From contig WAQW01000045.1 of the NCBI GenBank assembly GCA_015520045.1, positions 1 to 64,000 of the forward strand: a stretch of DNA of 64,000 bases, in the 5' to 3' direction. The DNA comes from Thermoplasmata archaeon. GTDB lineage: Archaea; Thermoplasmatota; Thermoplasmata; Thermoplasmatales; Thermoplasmataceae. Positions 7,976-18,200 of the stretch are shown here, in pieces (the stretch's first letter is position 1; each line of letters opens with the position of its first letter). The notes beneath the pieces were generated by a model that had not been told where the DNA came from, searched no databases, and was given only the letters and a program-made list of their open reading frames with translations. The position numbers and the translations under genes are program-made.

Positions 7976-8794
7976 ATGGGTTTAAAAATATTGAGACTGA
8001 AGGAAAGAGAGATCGTATTCGAAGTCAACAATATCACCTATTCTGTTGCTAATGCTCTCAGGCGCACTCTAATAGGTGATGTGCCGAAACTTTCCATACA
8101 CACCGTCAAGATTCATCATGGACAGATTAGAGATCGTGAGGGGAATGTGTATGATTCCTCGATGCCTCTTTTTGACGAGGTTGTTGCCCACAGACTTGGG
8201 CTTGTTCCACTGGTAACAGATCTCTCCATGAACCTCAGGAGTGAGTGTAGCTGTGGCGGAAAAGGCTGTCCTCTGTGTACCGTTACGTACTCCATAAACA
8301 AGATAGGGCCAGCAACGGTTTACTCCTCCGATATAATGCCCACCGGTAACCCTGAGGCAGTCCCAGCCGATCCTGATATCCCCATCGTAAAGCTCGGGAA
8401 AGGGCAGGCCATACTTATCAGTGCCGAGGCCATCTTAGGCAGGGGAAAAGAGCACGCAAAGTGGCAACCGACGAGTGGCGTAGCATATAAGTACCACCGG
8501 GAATATGTTATTAAAAACGAGGATCTTGGTGAGGTTGAGCCTCTGCTAAAAAAATATCCCGACCTTGTTCTAAGTGAGGGTGAGGGGAAAACTACGCTAA
8601 CAGACGATTTCCATCCGGGAGTACTATCGTTTCTAGAGGATCGCGATGGGGTAACTGTTACAGAAGATCCCAAAAGATTCATTTTCAAATTCGAAACAGA
8701 TGGTTCTCTTTCTGCCAAGGATGTTCTGGAATATGCTCTCAAGAGACTCCCCCAGAGGTTGAATTTTCTGATAGAAAGTCTAGTGAAATTTTAG
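7976..8794 (+). CDS. rpoD: RNA polymerase subunit D (Rpo3)
   Basis: Rpo3 pairs with Rpo11 to form the assembly platform of archaeal RNA polymerase. The 272 residues include the N-terminal dimerisation motif [12 protein letters not shown] and a four-cysteine loop C-S-C-x4-C-x2-C around residues 88-96, resembling the zinc-binding loop of eukaryotic Rpb3. I start at the ATG 7976, 4 nt after the rpsK stop; an in-frame extension to 7901 would overlap rpsK by 70 nt. It is the last gene of the ribosomal operon; the usual L18e-L13-S9 genes do not follow. Confidence 0.95.
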   Translation: MGLKILRLKEREIVFEVNNITYSVANALRRTLIGDVPKLSIHTVKIHHGQIRDREGNVYDSSMPLFDEVVAHRLGLVPLVTDLSMNLRSECSCGGKGCPLCTVTYSINKIGPATVYSSDIMPTGNPEAVPADPDIPIVKLGKGQAILISAEAILGRGKEHAKWQPTSGVAYKYHREYVIKNEDLGEVEPLLKKYPDLVLSEGEGKTTLTDDFHPGVLSFLEDRDGVTVTEDPKRFIFKFETDGSLSAKDVLEYALKRLPQRLNFLIESLVKF

Positions 8795-8989
8795 AGAGCC
8801 CACCTTCATTTTATACATTCTCGATTTTCATACGACACGGGCTTATGGGTTCTGAGTCGACACATACCATTATTCCACCTCAATATACGGAACCCCATAT
8901 GGATGGTTCATGTTTTGCTTCCGACATCAGTAAGGAGCCCCATTCAGACAGCAAACGAATTCTAAAATATTACCAAACGATGGAGTTCC

Positions 8990-10129
8990 ATGAAGGATCG
9001 CTATCTAACGGACATAGAAAGGGACGTTCTCGAGTACATAAAAAAATTCGCCACAGACGAACTCAAACCTCTTGCAAGAGAAATTGATATGAACGAAAAA
9101 ATTCCAGAAAGTATCATTCAGAGAATGCGTGATCTGGGATTTTTCTCTATTTACATTCCCGAAAAATACGGTGGAAACGGATTGAGTTTTTCGCTTCTTG
9201 TCAGGGCCATAGAGGAGCTTTCGAAAGCCTGCGCCAGCACAGCTCTCGTACTCGATGGGGCCCTAACTCTTTTCGCTGAGCCCATATTGATGTTTGGCAG
9301 CGAATATCTCAAGCAAAAGTATCTCACAAGGATTGCGGGGGGAGCCGTTGGTGGTTTGGCAATTACTGAGCCAGGAGCCGGTTCAGATGCCGCAGGAATA
9401 CAGACCAGGGCGGAGAAGAGAGGAGATAGATTCATTTTAAATGGTGACAAGATCTTTATAACAAACGGCAGAATATCTGAATTTTTCATAGTAGATGCGG
9501 TTACAGAACCCGGCAAAGGAAGCAAGGGCATAACCACCTTTGTTGTGGATGCAAACACTCCCGGGCTAAGCATAAGCAGAGACATCCACAAAATTGGAAT
9601 ACGCGGATCCAGCACGGTAGAGCTTGTATTCTCAGATGTTGAGGTACCGGAGGAAAACGTCGTCGGTGAGGTGAATAAAGGGTTCAAGGTTGTTATGGAA
9701 ACACTGGATGCGGGGAGAATTGGAATCGCGGCTCAGGCAATCGGTATAGCACAAGGGGCATTGGACGAAGCGATCGAATACATAAAACAAAGGAAGCAAT
9801 TTGGAAGAGAAATATCCAACTTTCAGGGAATCCAGTTTATGATTGCGGATATGGCCACGAAGATCGAGGCTGCCAGAGCGATAACCTACGAAGCAGCCGC
9901 CCTGTGGCAGGAACATGAAAACACGATAAAACTATCCTCCATGGCCAAACTCTTTGCTTCGGATGTTGCAATGTCTGTGACCGTGGATGCCCTGCAGCTG
10001 TTTGGTGGCTATGGATACACTGTCGATTTTGACGCTGAACGCCATATGAGGGATGCCAAGATCACGCAGATATATGAGGGGACAAATCAGATTCAAAGAC
10101 TCGTGATCGCCAGGGAGCTGCTAAAATAA
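8990..10129 (+). CDS. Acyl-CoA dehydrogenase
   Basis: A FAD-dependent acyl-CoA dehydrogenase of 379 residues. The substrate/FAD segment ITEPGAGSD and the NGDKIFITNG block lie near residues 122-165. The C-terminal YEGTNQIQRLVIAR contains the catalytic Glu of the short/medium-chain group near residue 362. It could act in fatty acid or branched amino acid breakdown; the electron acceptor is not encoded nearby. A DUF72 gene follows after 6 bp, so the two are probably co-transcribed. Confidence 0.93.
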   Translation: MKDRYLTDIERDVLEYIKKFATDELKPLAREIDMNEKIPESIIQRMRDLGFFSIYIPEKYGGNGLSFSLLVRAIEELSKACASTALVLDGALTLFAEPILMFGSEYLKQKYLTRIAGGAVGGLAITEPGAGSDAAGIQTRAEKRGDRFILNGDKIFITNGRISEFFIVDAVTEPGKGSKGITTFVVDANTPGLSISRDIHKIGIRGSSTVELVFSDVEVPEENVVGEVNKGFKVVMETLDAGRIGIAAQAIGIAQGALDEAIEYIKQRKQFGREISNFQGIQFMIADMATKIEAARAITYEAAALWQEHENTIKLSSMAKLFASDVAMSVTVDALQLFGGYGYTVDFDAERHMRDAKITQIYEGTNQIQRLVIARELLK

Positions 10130-10135
10130 ACCACT

Positions 10136-10948
10136 ATGATATACGTTGGATGTGCTGGTTGGAGCTATCCCGAATGGAGAGGGATCTTCTACCCTAAAGG
10201 GACCAGCGATCTACTCTCCTTCTACTCAAAAATATTCAATGCAGTTGAGGTAAATACCACATTTTATTCGGTACCGCCTGAAACGATGGTAAAGGGCTGG
10301 CTGAAAAGATCTGAAGATACCAAACCATTTGTTTTCTCTCTTAAACTTCCCGGAGAGATCAGTCATCGCCTTCTCCTCATTGATGTTGACTCCGCTATTT
10401 CGGCCACCTCCACCTTTCTGCATAACATTGCGATGCCGTTCGCGAAGGTCTCACGCCTGGCCGGTGTGTTAATGCAACTACCACCGTTCTTTAGACGAGA
10501 AAATGAGGAGAATTTGCTTTCTTTCCTTTCTAGCGTGGATTGCCGTAGTGTGAGGTGCTTTCTAGAGGTCAGGGATCCGTACTTTCTCAACAACACGGAT
10601 TTCTACCGTAGGGTTCTGGAGTATGGATGGTACGTTGTGACTGTTGACAGCCCGGATGTTCATTTCGAGGGATTGTATCCTGGAGGAGAGTATGGATACA
10701 TCAGGCTCCACGGCAGGAATACAAACCTCTGGTCAAAACCCGATGTTCGGCTGGAAAGGTACAGATACAATTATAATAGCTCTGAACTGAAATATATCGC
10801 CGAAAAGGTTCTCATTTCCAGGACCCGCTTTAAAGATATCTTCATTTTTTTTAATAACCATCCTGTGGGATTCGCTCCCCTTAACGCTATGAAGTTGATG
10901 GAATTCATCGGTCTCGGTACGAGAACGAGACAGAAAACTCTTTACTAG
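10136..10948 (+). CDS. DUF72 (YecE-like) TIM-barrel protein
   Basis: A 270-residue protein of the widespread DUF72 family, whose function is not established. The hallmark N-terminus CAGWSYPEWRGIFYP, the FNAVEVNTTFY block, and the C-terminal FIFFNNHPVGFAPLNA are all present. It follows the acyl-CoA dehydrogenase closely. Confidence 0.9.
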   Translation: MIYVGCAGWSYPEWRGIFYPKGTSDLLSFYSKIFNAVEVNTTFYSVPPETMVKGWLKRSEDTKPFVFSLKLPGEISHRLLLIDVDSAISATSTFLHNIAMPFAKVSRLAGVLMQLPPFFRRENEENLLSFLSSVDCRSVRCFLEVRDPYFLNNTDFYRRVLEYGWYVVTVDSPDVHFEGLYPGGEYGYIRLHGRNTNLWSKPDVRLERYRYNYNSSELKYIAEKVLISRTRFKDIFIFFNNHPVGFAPLNAMKLMEFIGLGTRTRQKTLY

Positions 10949-10991
10949 AAAACATATTACTGATGGAAGTAATGGTAATGTGATCCAAGTG

Positions 10992-12221
10992 ATGTTTGGA
11001 CAGTTGTTGAAGATATCCTATAGGGGCAAACTGCTCTCGGGCAGATTTATCAGCGAGGATGGAAACACCATCGTTGTGAAACTTCTCAACGGTTACAATA
11101 TCTCTCTGCCGATGGATAGGGTAGAGATTGAAACCGTGGAGGAAAAAAAGACTGCTTCCGGGAGGGTGGAGGAGCCCCAAGAGGTATTCGGAACGGGTGA
11201 TAAGCAGATTATCATACTCCACACTGGAGGAACCATAGCAAGCAGGGTTGATTACCACACTGGAGCGGTCAGCCCGGTAGAGGATCTCCGGTACCTGATG
11301 CCAGCATTGAAAGATATGGTGAACAGGGTAACCGTTCACTCGAAGGTCATTGAGAATATTCTGAGTGAGAGTATGCTCCCCTCCCACTGGATAAAGATCG
11401 CCCGAGAAATCGGTCGCCACCTCAACAAGTACGATGGTGTGGTGGTTACCCACGGAACCGATACGATGACGTATACCGGTTCTGCCCTTTCCTTTATGTT
11501 CCAGAAACAGGCAGGACCGATAATATTGACAGGTTCCCAGAGGAGCTCTGACAGACCCAGCAGCGATGCTTTCCATAATCTGGAAGGAGCCATAATGGCC
11601 GCATCAACCCCCATAGGGGAGGTGTGTATTTCTTTTCACGCTGGATTGTCGGACAACAGAATAAATATACTGCGTGCCGTTAGGAGCAGAAAGATGCATT
11701 CCACACGAAGGGATGCCATTAGATCGGCCGGAAACGGCATCATAGCACGGTGGAATAACGGTTCTCTGCGGGTCGAGAATATCAGGAAACCGCCCGATAG
11801 TGAGACCATTCTCAGAGATAGGTTAGACGAGCGTGTTGGGATATACTATTTCTCTCCATTGTCCACTCCGGAAGATTTAATCAACGCATCAAACGGAAAG
11901 AGGGCTATTGTCATTATGGCAACGGGGCTCGGGCACATCGGAGACCGGATGATAGATCCCGTGAGAGAGTTAGCAGATACAGGCGTGAAGGTGCTGATCA
12001 GCACCCAGACCATTTTCGGAGCTGTTAATCTCAACGTGTATTCAACTGGCAGACGAATGTTGCAAGCTGGCGCGATTTCAGTTGGGAGGACGCTGCCGGA
12101 GGTGGCTGCCATAAAGGCAATGTGGGCTCTTGCAAACGTGAAAGAAGAACAGTTCGAGAACGTGATGAGAGCAGATTTAAGAGGTGAAAACCCTGAAAGA
12201 GAAACAACCGGACAGGATTAA
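10992..12221 (+). CDS. gatD: Glu-tRNA(Gln) amidotransferase subunit D
   Basis: The glutaminase subunit of archaeal GatDE, which turns Glu-tRNA(Gln) into Gln-tRNA(Gln). An N-terminal ~70-residue beta domain is followed by an L-asparaginase-like domain with catalytic threonines in HTGGTIA (near residue 80) and HGTDTMTYT (near 155). A GTG at 10980 would add four residues; I prefer the ATG at 10992 with TGTGATCC ahead of it, but this is uncertain. The end overlaps gatE by 38 nt. Confidence 0.95.
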   Translation: MFGQLLKISYRGKLLSGRFISEDGNTIVVKLLNGYNISLPMDRVEIETVEEKKTASGRVEEPQEVFGTGDKQIIILHTGGTIASRVDYHTGAVSPVEDLRYLMPALKDMVNRVTVHSKVIENILSESMLPSHWIKIAREIGRHLNKYDGVVVTHGTDTMTYTGSALSFMFQKQAGPIILTGSQRSSDRPSSDAFHNLEGAIMAASTPIGEVCISFHAGLSDNRINILRAVRSRKMHSTRRDAIRSAGNGIIARWNNGSLRVENIRKPPDSETILRDRLDERVGIYYFSPLSTPEDLINASNGKRAIVIMATGLGHIGDRMIDPVRELADTGVKVLISTQTIFGAVNLNVYSTGRRMLQAGAISVGRTLPEVAAIKAMWALANVKEEQFENVMRADLRGENPERETTGQD

Positions 12222-14043
12222 GATCGGGCTGGAGATACATGTGCAGCTCAACACGAATAAACTTTTCTGTGGCTGCAAAGGTGAAACGGGCACAGCCGAA
12301 AAAGGTCGATTCAGCCGCACCCTGTATTCCACTACCGGTGAATTCGGTCTGATCGATCCGGCGGCAATATTTGAGGCATCAAGGGGTAGGGTTTTCAACT
12401 ACGCAATAACGGAAAATTCGTGTTTGGTTGAAATGGACGAAGAACCTCCACATCCCATAAACGAGGATGCTCTGAAGATTGCACTGAGGGTATCTGCAGC
12501 CCTCAAAACAACACTTCTCGACAACATATTCGTGATGAGAAAAATAGTCATCGACGGATCCAACACCACAGGTTTCCAGAGAACAGCCCTTGTGGGTTTC
12601 AATGGTAGTATTTCACTGGGGAAAACAGAAATAGGCATCTCAACTGTTTGCCTCGAGGAGGACTCTGCCAGGAAGATTGAGAGCAATTCAAACGAAACTC
12701 TCTACTCACTCGACAGGTTGGGCATTCCCCTCATTGAGATATCAACAGATCCCGATATAAAGTCAGCTGAGGAGACCATTGAGGTGGCGAAGATGATCGG
12801 CCAGCTGGTTGAATCCACCGGACGCACGAGAAGAGGCGCTGACGCGATAAGACAGGACGTTAACCTCTCTATTGGTTACGGCCGGGTTGAGATTAAAGGT
12901 GTGAGCAAGCTCTCTCAGATCAGGAAGGCCATTAACAGTGAGATTGATAGGCAGGAAAATCTCGCTGTGGCAATATCCACCCTGAGGGATAGGGGATTCT
13001 CAGAAATGCAGGATGTCCAAATGCTGGATATAACTGAAAAATTTGTGGGATGTGGGAGCAGGGTCATAGAAAATGCAATTGCTTCAGGAAGGCGGGTTTA
13101 TGGTTTTCTGCTGCCCTCAATGGCCGGTCTGCTCCGAGCTGGAAAAATGAGAATCGGAAGGGAGATCGCCGATGAGCTGAAACAATACGGAATAAGAGGC
13201 TTCATGCATGGTGATGAACTCCCAGGATACGGAATCGAAAGCGATCTGGTTGATTTTGCAAAAAATGCACTCTCCGTCGGGAAGACAGATTCCTTTGGCA
13301 TTGTTGCCATACGGGCTGAGGAGAGAGATACAGTTAAGAGGGTAGTGAGAGAAAGGATCAACAAGATTATACGTTACGATTTCTCTGAAACCCGTTATGT
13401 GGATGAACGTGGAATAACACATTACCTCAGACCCCTTCCCGGGAGAAACAGGATGTATCCGGAAACAGATATCCCACCATTTACCGTAGGTCCTGAAATG
13501 ATGAGGGAGGTGAAAGGTAATATCCTGAAGCCCTATGCCGAGCAGGTAAATGATCTGGTGAGTCGCTACAGAATATCAAAGCAGGATGCTGAGGCCATTC
13601 TGAAAGAGGGGCTTACGGGCTCCTTCGCACGCCTGGCGGATATTGTTGAGGGCAGACTCGCAGCGAGGATTTTGATCCACACAGTGCCCAGGCTTTCCAG
13701 GGATTTTAGTATCAGTATTGAGCCCGATGTTCTCCTCAGGCTCCTTTCTCTTCTCGCCAAAAGGGGGTGGGAGCGCTATTCACTTGAACCCTCCATCATT
13801 AAGATGCACAGAGAGGGGATGACTCCCGAGGAGGTTATCCAGGATCCTGCCATCAGGCCTCTCACAGAGGAAGAGTTGAGGGATCTTGTTGGCAGGATGA
13901 TTTCCAGCATGAGAGATCTCAGTGAGAAACACCTCATAAATGAGATCAGAAGATCCCAGGAAAGGCCTTTCGACCCCTCTCTCGTAATTCAGATATACAG
14001 AGATCTCAAAAAATCATCGGCGGATAATCGTTCATTCCGGTAA
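12184..14043 (+). CDS. gatE: Glu-tRNA(Gln) amidotransferase subunit E
   Basis: The tRNA-binding kinase/amidotransferase partner of GatD, 619 residues. The family start KIGLEIHVQLNT and LFCGC are present, the GatB-type cradle continues with EEPPHPIN, an AspRS-like insertion lies in the middle (around GDELPGYG), and a YqeY-like helical tail closes the protein. It starts at a GTG preceded by AGAGGTGA inside gatD. The presence of GatDE implies that Gln-tRNA is made by the indirect route. Confidence 0.96.
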   Translation: MKTLKEKQPDRIKIGLEIHVQLNTNKLFCGCKGETGTAEKGRFSRTLYSTTGEFGLIDPAAIFEASRGRVFNYAITENSCLVEMDEEPPHPINEDALKIALRVSAALKTTLLDNIFVMRKIVIDGSNTTGFQRTALVGFNGSISLGKTEIGISTVCLEEDSARKIESNSNETLYSLDRLGIPLIEISTDPDIKSAEETIEVAKMIGQLVESTGRTRRGADAIRQDVNLSIGYGRVEIKGVSKLSQIRKAINSEIDRQENLAVAISTLRDRGFSEMQDVQMLDITEKFVGCGSRVIENAIASGRRVYGFLLPSMAGLLRAGKMRIGREIADELKQYGIRGFMHGDELPGYGIESDLVDFAKNALSVGKTDSFGIVAIRAEERDTVKRVVRERINKIIRYDFSETRYVDERGITHYLRPLPGRNRMYPETDIPPFTVGPEMMREVKGNILKPYAEQVNDLVSRYRISKQDAEAILKEGLTGSFARLADIVEGRLAARILIHTVPRLSRDFSISIEPDVLLRLLSLLAKRGWERYSLEPSIIKMHREGMTPEEVIQDPAIRPLTEEELRDLVGRMISSMRDLSEKHLINEIRRSQERPFDPSLVIQIYRDLKKSSADNRSFR

Positions 14044-14188
14044 CAAGAACGTTGCTCACACCGTTTTGAGGCGGTCGAATAAGTCGATATCGATGTAGTC
14101 GATGATGCATTTAATAAAATTTATCCCTTATTTATACTAACTTTAAAAACTTTTAAAATATGGTAAATATTAGATTCGCCTGCAATCG

Positions 14189-14197
14189 TTATATATT
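14189..14197 (+). promoter_or_regulatory. TATA box of the nuo operon
   Basis: TTATATATT centred 23 nt before the nuoA ATG, after an AT-rich upstream stretch. The spacing fits transcription starting at or very near the start codon, that is, a leaderless mRNA for the first gene of a long operon. Confidence 0.6.
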
Positions 14198-14215
14198 CCG
14201 CTGCAATTCCCAAAT

Positions 14216-14653
14216 ATGTATTACGGGTATCTCCCGTTGGCAATAGCTCTTATCCTGCTTATGATTGCCCTCGCAGGTGTTTTTGCCTTATTGCCCAGCC
14301 TCGGGGCAAGGCGTTATGACCATGATTCCAAGCCGACATTAAAAATAAAAGATATCATAAGGAACATGGCTGACTCTGTTAACCCGCCGGTGAGGGACAG
14401 ATCTTATACCGAACCATATGAATCTGGAGAGGTGGCGAAGGGGGAGTTTGGATTTCATCTAAACGTGCAGTACTACGTTGTTATTCTTCTCTTTGTTGTC
14501 TTTGATATAGATATGATTCTTCTGTTCCCCTGGGCCTTCAACTTCTACAACCTCGGGCTCTCTGCCTTCCTCGAAACGATCCTCTTTCTTCTCATGCCTC
14601 TTTTCATAGTCTATTACGCCTTCAAAGAAGGGTACATGAGGTGGCTCAGGTGA
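14216..14653 (+). CDS. nuoA: NADH-quinone oxidoreductase-like subunit A
   Basis: Membrane subunit of complex I with three transmembrane helices: one at the N-terminus and two at the C-terminus around [12 protein letters not shown], the family signature. At 145 residues it is slightly long, because of a ~30-residue hydrophilic loop after the first helix. It is the first gene of the nuo operon. Confidence 0.93.
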   Translation: MYYGYLPLAIALILLMIALAGVFALLPSLGARRYDHDSKPTLKIKDIIRNMADSVNPPVRDRSYTEPYESGEVAKGEFGFHLNVQYYVVILLFVVFDIDMILLFPWAFNFYNLGLSAFLETILFLLMPLFIVYYAFKEGYMRWLR

Positions 14654-15117
14654 CGAAAACCGGAGAATTGGGAATAGTAACAACAAAACTGGATGAGGCG
14701 ATGAAGTGGGGAAGAAGCAATTCTCTCTGGCCCCTTACGTTTGGTCTTGCCTGCTGTGCTATCGAGATGATGGCCGTTCAGGCTTCACATGCTGATGTCT
14801 CCAGATTTGGAAGTGAGATATTCAGAGCCTCACCGAGACAGGCTGATCTGATGATCGTTGCCGGTACCGTAACAAAGAAGATGGCCCCGAGGGTCCGGCG
14901 GCTGTATGATGAGATGCCATATCCAAAGTACGTAATTGCCATGGGTGCGTGTGTTATCCAGGGTGGACCGTATGCCCGTGGGTATTCTGTTGTACTTGGT
15001 GTTGACCGTGTGATACCGGTTGATGTCTATGTCCCGGGTTGCCCTCCCACTCCAGAGGCTCTTCAGTTTGGGTTAATCACTCTCCAGAAAAAGATCAGGG
15101 GTGAAACAAACAGGTGA
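14650..15117 (+). CDS. nuoB: NADH-quinone oxidoreductase-like subunit B
   Basis: Carries the terminal 4Fe-4S cluster N2 that passes electrons to quinone. Ligand cysteines are visible as the tandem pair in LACCAIEMM (residues 35-36), in GACVIQGG and in [10 protein letters not shown] prefer the GTG at 14650: it overlaps the nuoA stop as GTGA and is preceded at a good distance by GAGGTGG; a GTG at 14641 would add three residues. Confidence 0.95.
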   Translation: MTKTGELGIVTTKLDEAMKWGRSNSLWPLTFGLACCAIEMMAVQASHADVSRFGSEIFRASPRQADLMIVAGTVTKKMAPRVRRLYDEMPYPKYVIAMGACVIQGGPYARGYSVVLGVDRVIPVDVYVPGCPPTPEALQFGLITLQKKIRGETNR

Positions 15118-15608
15118 TGTCTATGGAGGATACAGAAGATAAACAGAAGACCTTCATGGGAAAGGAATACACCCTGGGAAAGGACGGTAGGAAGATCATT
15201 TTCCTTACAAAGGATGAGTTTCTTCCTTTCATGAAACGCCTTAAGGAGAGCGGATTTTCACACCTCTCACTCATAACCGGCGTTGATAGGCGTGATTACA
15301 TTGAGGTTGTATATCACCTCCACTCGATTTCAACCAACGAGATCGTCGTTATAAAGGTCAAAACGAAGGATTCCAGAGTCCCGAGTGTTACCTCTTTGTG
15401 GAGCAGCGCAGACTGGGATGAAAGAGAACAATACGATATGATGGGCATCATCTTTGAGGGGCATCCAAATCTCAAACGTATCCTTCTTCCCGAGGGGTGG
15501 ATCGGGCATCCGCTGAGAAAAAATTATGATATGGATACTCCGCAGTATGTCAACATGGATGAGGATGGAGAAGATTATGTCACCTTCGATTCGGGGGATG
15601 GTTGGTGA
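15117..15608 (+). CDS. nuoC: NADH-quinone oxidoreductase-like subunit C
   Basis: Peripheral (30-kDa-like) subunit, separate from subunit D. The signature [30 protein letters not shown] occupies the C-terminal half, followed by HPLRKNY. The start is placed at the ATG overlapping the nuoB stop (TGATG); a GTG three bases earlier or an ATG at 15123 are alternatives. About 163 residues, as in archaeal homologues. Confidence 0.93.
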   Translation: MSMEDTEDKQKTFMGKEYTLGKDGRKIIFLTKDEFLPFMKRLKESGFSHLSLITGVDRRDYIEVVYHLHSISTNEIVVIKVKTKDSRVPSVTSLWSSADWDEREQYDMMGIIFEGHPNLKRILLPEGWIGHPLRKNYDMDTPQYVNMDEDGEDYVTFDSGDGW

Positions 15609-16717
15609 TGGATTCATCAGGGTGGACTGAACTCAATATTGGACCTCAACACCCATCCACACATGGCGTTCTCAGATTGAAAGTCAAGCTTGATGGTGAG
15701 ATCATAAAGGATGTGGAGCCCGTAATTGGATACCTTCACAGAAACGCCGAAAAATTATGTGAGATGTCATATTATTGTGATAACCTGATCTATTTCGATC
15801 GCCTCGACTACGTTGCCTCCATGATTATGGAGTCGGGCTTCCTTGAAGCTGCCGAGAAAGTCCTGGATATTGAAGTCCCGGAGAGGGCGAAGTGGATTCG
15901 TGTGATAATGTCAGAGCTCAGCAGAATAGCATCTCATCTGGTCTGGGCTGGTGCCTTCGGCCTGGATCTCGGTATGCTCACGCCTTTCTTCTACTGTTTT
16001 ATCCAGAGAGAAAAGATCCTCAACATTTTCACAGAAGTATGCGGTTCCAGGCAGCAGACCAATTATATGAGCATTGGAGGGGTTTATCAGGACCTCCAGG
16101 AGGAGACCATAACCCACATATGGGAATTTCTCAAACAGTTTCCTGAGAAACTCGAGGAGATTTACAAACTTTTCATAAAGAACGACATATTCTTTTCCCG
16201 AACCAAGGATATAGGATACCTACCCAAGGATGTTGCGATTGATTACGGTGTCACGGGGCCCATGCTCCGTGCTTCCGGAGTCCCTTATGATGTTAGAAAA
16301 GACGAGCCATACCTGACCTATGACAAGGTGAATTTCGACGTTCCGGTTTCACAGAAGGGGGACGTTCTCGCGCGGTTCGTGGTAAGATTCGAAGAGATGA
16401 GACAGTCTGCAAGAATCGTCAAGCAGGCTCTCGAGAAGCTCCCTGATGGCCCCTATTTCAACCCCAAGGGAAAAAAGTCGCTGATGATAAGGGTGAGGGG
16501 CAACGGTGAGGCTTACTCACGTGTTGAGTCCAGCAAGGGAGAGCTTGGCACATATATTGTCGCCGATGGAAGTGTGAGGCCGTACCGGGTCAGAATTAGG
16601 AGCCCCACGTTCAAGAATCTATCAGTTCTACCTGTTCTGGCAAAGGATACCATGATCGCCGATCTTGTCTCGATATCCGGCTCTATTGATCTTGTCTTTG
16701 GGGAGGTGGATAGATGA
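15608..16717 (+). CDS. nuoD: NADH-quinone oxidoreductase-like subunit D
   Basis: The 49-kDa subunit, which with NuoB forms the quinone site, ~369 residues. Typical elements are the N-terminal NIGPQHPSTHGVLRL, YLHRNAEKL, the DRLDY segment, and the C-terminal ISGSIDLVFGEVDR. The ATG at 15608 overlaps the nuoC stop as TGATG; in-frame GTG/TTG codons just upstream are less likely. Confidence 0.96.
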   Translation: MDSSGWTELNIGPQHPSTHGVLRLKVKLDGEIIKDVEPVIGYLHRNAEKLCEMSYYCDNLIYFDRLDYVASMIMESGFLEAAEKVLDIEVPERAKWIRVIMSELSRIASHLVWAGAFGLDLGMLTPFFYCFIQREKILNIFTEVCGSRQQTNYMSIGGVYQDLQEETITHIWEFLKQFPEKLEEIYKLFIKNDIFFSRTKDIGYLPKDVAIDYGVTGPMLRASGVPYDVRKDEPYLTYDKVNFDVPVSQKGDVLARFVVRFEEMRQSARIVKQALEKLPDGPYFNPKGKKSLMIRVRGNGEAYSRVESSKGELGTYIVADGSVRPYRVRIRSPTFKNLSVLPVLAKDTMIADLVSISGSIDLVFGEVDR

Positions 16718-17754
16718 GCCTTCTCACGGTTTTCCAGAGCTGGTTCAGCCCTCTCGGGCATTTCTGGTCGTATGCCATTGCGTACTTTCTTGAAGCAGTC
16801 GTTGGCCTCATTCTTGCTGCCCTGAGCCTCATAATCATGATTTACCTCTTCAGAAAATACATGGCGAGGCTCCAGAGGCGTATCGGACCAAACAGAGTGG
16901 GAAAGTATGGCCTTCTGCAGCTGATAGCCGATGCAATGAAATTGATGGGAAAAGAGGTTATATTTCCAGCCAGGCGGGATGACCTTCCCTACAGAGTTGC
17001 GCCCCTTCTTGTGATTTTCGGCCTTTTTGCTGCGTTCTTCATCATACCATATGGAAACATTCCTTATTTTGGCAGCCTCACGATATCACACAGCGATGTG
17101 ACCGTGATCCTCCTTTTTGCTTTCATGGCTATAATGCCCATCGGGGAAGTCCTTGCCGGTATCAGTTCCAAAAACAAATACTCTCTGACCGGTGCTATGA
17201 GGGCCGTTGCGAAGGATATTTCGTTTGAGGTCCCGATGATGCTTTCCATTATAGCGGTCGTGCTTATGAGTTCTGCCAGAACCGCAAATGCTCTTAATCT
17301 GCAGTCCATCATCACATCACAGGTTATTCCTTACGGCATTCTGGAGCCACTCGGAATCTTCGTCTTTTTCGTTGCAACCGTTGCGAGGGCTTCGCACACA
17401 CCATTCGATCTCGGAGAGAGTGAGAGTGAGCTCGTTTCAGGTTTCTCGACGGAATACACGGGCCTCAGGTTCGGACTCTTCTACATGGGCCTCTTTGGAA
17501 GCATTTTCCTCGGATCTCTGATACTCAGCGTATTCTATCTCGGAGGTTATCATGGTCCGTTTGCCGGTTCAATAGGCTGGGTGTGGCTCATGGTCAGGGC
17601 ATTCATACTTGTTCTCATATTCTTCACCGTGTGGCTCGCCATGCCGAGAATCAGAATTGACAAATTTATGGATCTGGGCTGGAAATATCTCCTCCCGATA
17701 TCGTTCATAAATCTGGTTATTTCAGGCGTGTTGACTTTAGGATTTGGGTGGTAA
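16714..17754 (+). CDS. nuoH: NADH-quinone oxidoreductase-like subunit H
   Basis: Membrane subunit joining the quinone site to the proton-pumping arm, 346 residues, about eight transmembrane helices. The conserved RRIGPNRVGKYGLLQ.IADAMKL loop is present near residues 50-72, as are RASHTPFDLGESESELVSGF and the ExR-type acidic loop. It starts with an ATGA overlap of the nuoD stop. Confidence 0.96.
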   Translation: MSLLTVFQSWFSPLGHFWSYAIAYFLEAVVGLILAALSLIIMIYLFRKYMARLQRRIGPNRVGKYGLLQLIADAMKLMGKEVIFPARRDDLPYRVAPLLVIFGLFAAFFIIPYGNIPYFGSLTISHSDVTVILLFAFMAIMPIGEVLAGISSKNKYSLTGAMRAVAKDISFEVPMMLSIIAVVLMSSARTANALNLQSIITSQVIPYGILEPLGIFVFFVATVARASHTPFDLGESESELVSGFSTEYTGLRFGLFYMGLFGSIFLGSLILSVFYLGGYHGPFAGSIGWVWLMVRAFILVLIFFTVWLAMPRIRIDKFMDLGWKYLLPISFINLVISGVLTLGFGW

Positions 17755-17756
17755 TA

Positions 17757-18200
17757 ATGGCAAATGTAAAAGAAGTTGAGGAACCAAAAAAACCTGTTCC
17801 GGTCTTCAGCATGATACGAGGAATGGGTATGCTGGGAAAGAATCTTCTCAGAAAACCCGTGACGATTCAGTATCCTGAACAGATGCCCTACATCCCGGAA
17901 AGATTCAGGTTCAGAATATTCCTGACACTGGATTCCTGCGTTGGCTGCACGCTCTGTGAACAGGTTTGCCCGAATGGTTCCATAAAGATGGAACACCTCG
18001 ATAGGGAAAATCCCCACAACAAGAGGAAGATATACCCGGGAGTGAATTTCGGTACATGCACGGTGTGCAGAAACTGTGAAGAGATCTGTCCAACTCATGC
18101 CATTTACCTCTCACACGAATTTCAGACATCCAGAACCAAGAACAGTTTCTATTATTCGCCAGAGGAGCTCTCCAAACCTGAGCATGAGGTATTGAAATGA
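17757..18200 (+). CDS. nuoI: NADH-quinone oxidoreductase-like subunit I
   Basis: Ferredoxin-like subunit with two 4Fe-4S clusters. Ligands are Cys61-x2-Cys64-x2-Cys67-x3-Cys71 and Cys101-x2-Cys104-x2-Cys107-x3-Cys111, each followed by Pro. An N-terminal amphipathic segment precedes them. Because nuoEFG are absent, this is the likely point where electrons from an unknown donor, perhaps ferredoxin, enter. The ATG at 17757 is chosen; a GTG at 17748 is in frame. Confidence 0.95.
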   Translation: MANVKEVEEPKKPVPVFSMIRGMGMLGKNLLRKPVTIQYPEQMPYIPERFRFRIFLTLDSCVGCTLCEQVCPNGSIKMEHLDRENPHNKRKIYPGVNFGTCTVCRNCEEICPTHAIYLSHEFQTSRTKNSFYYSPEELSKPEHEVLK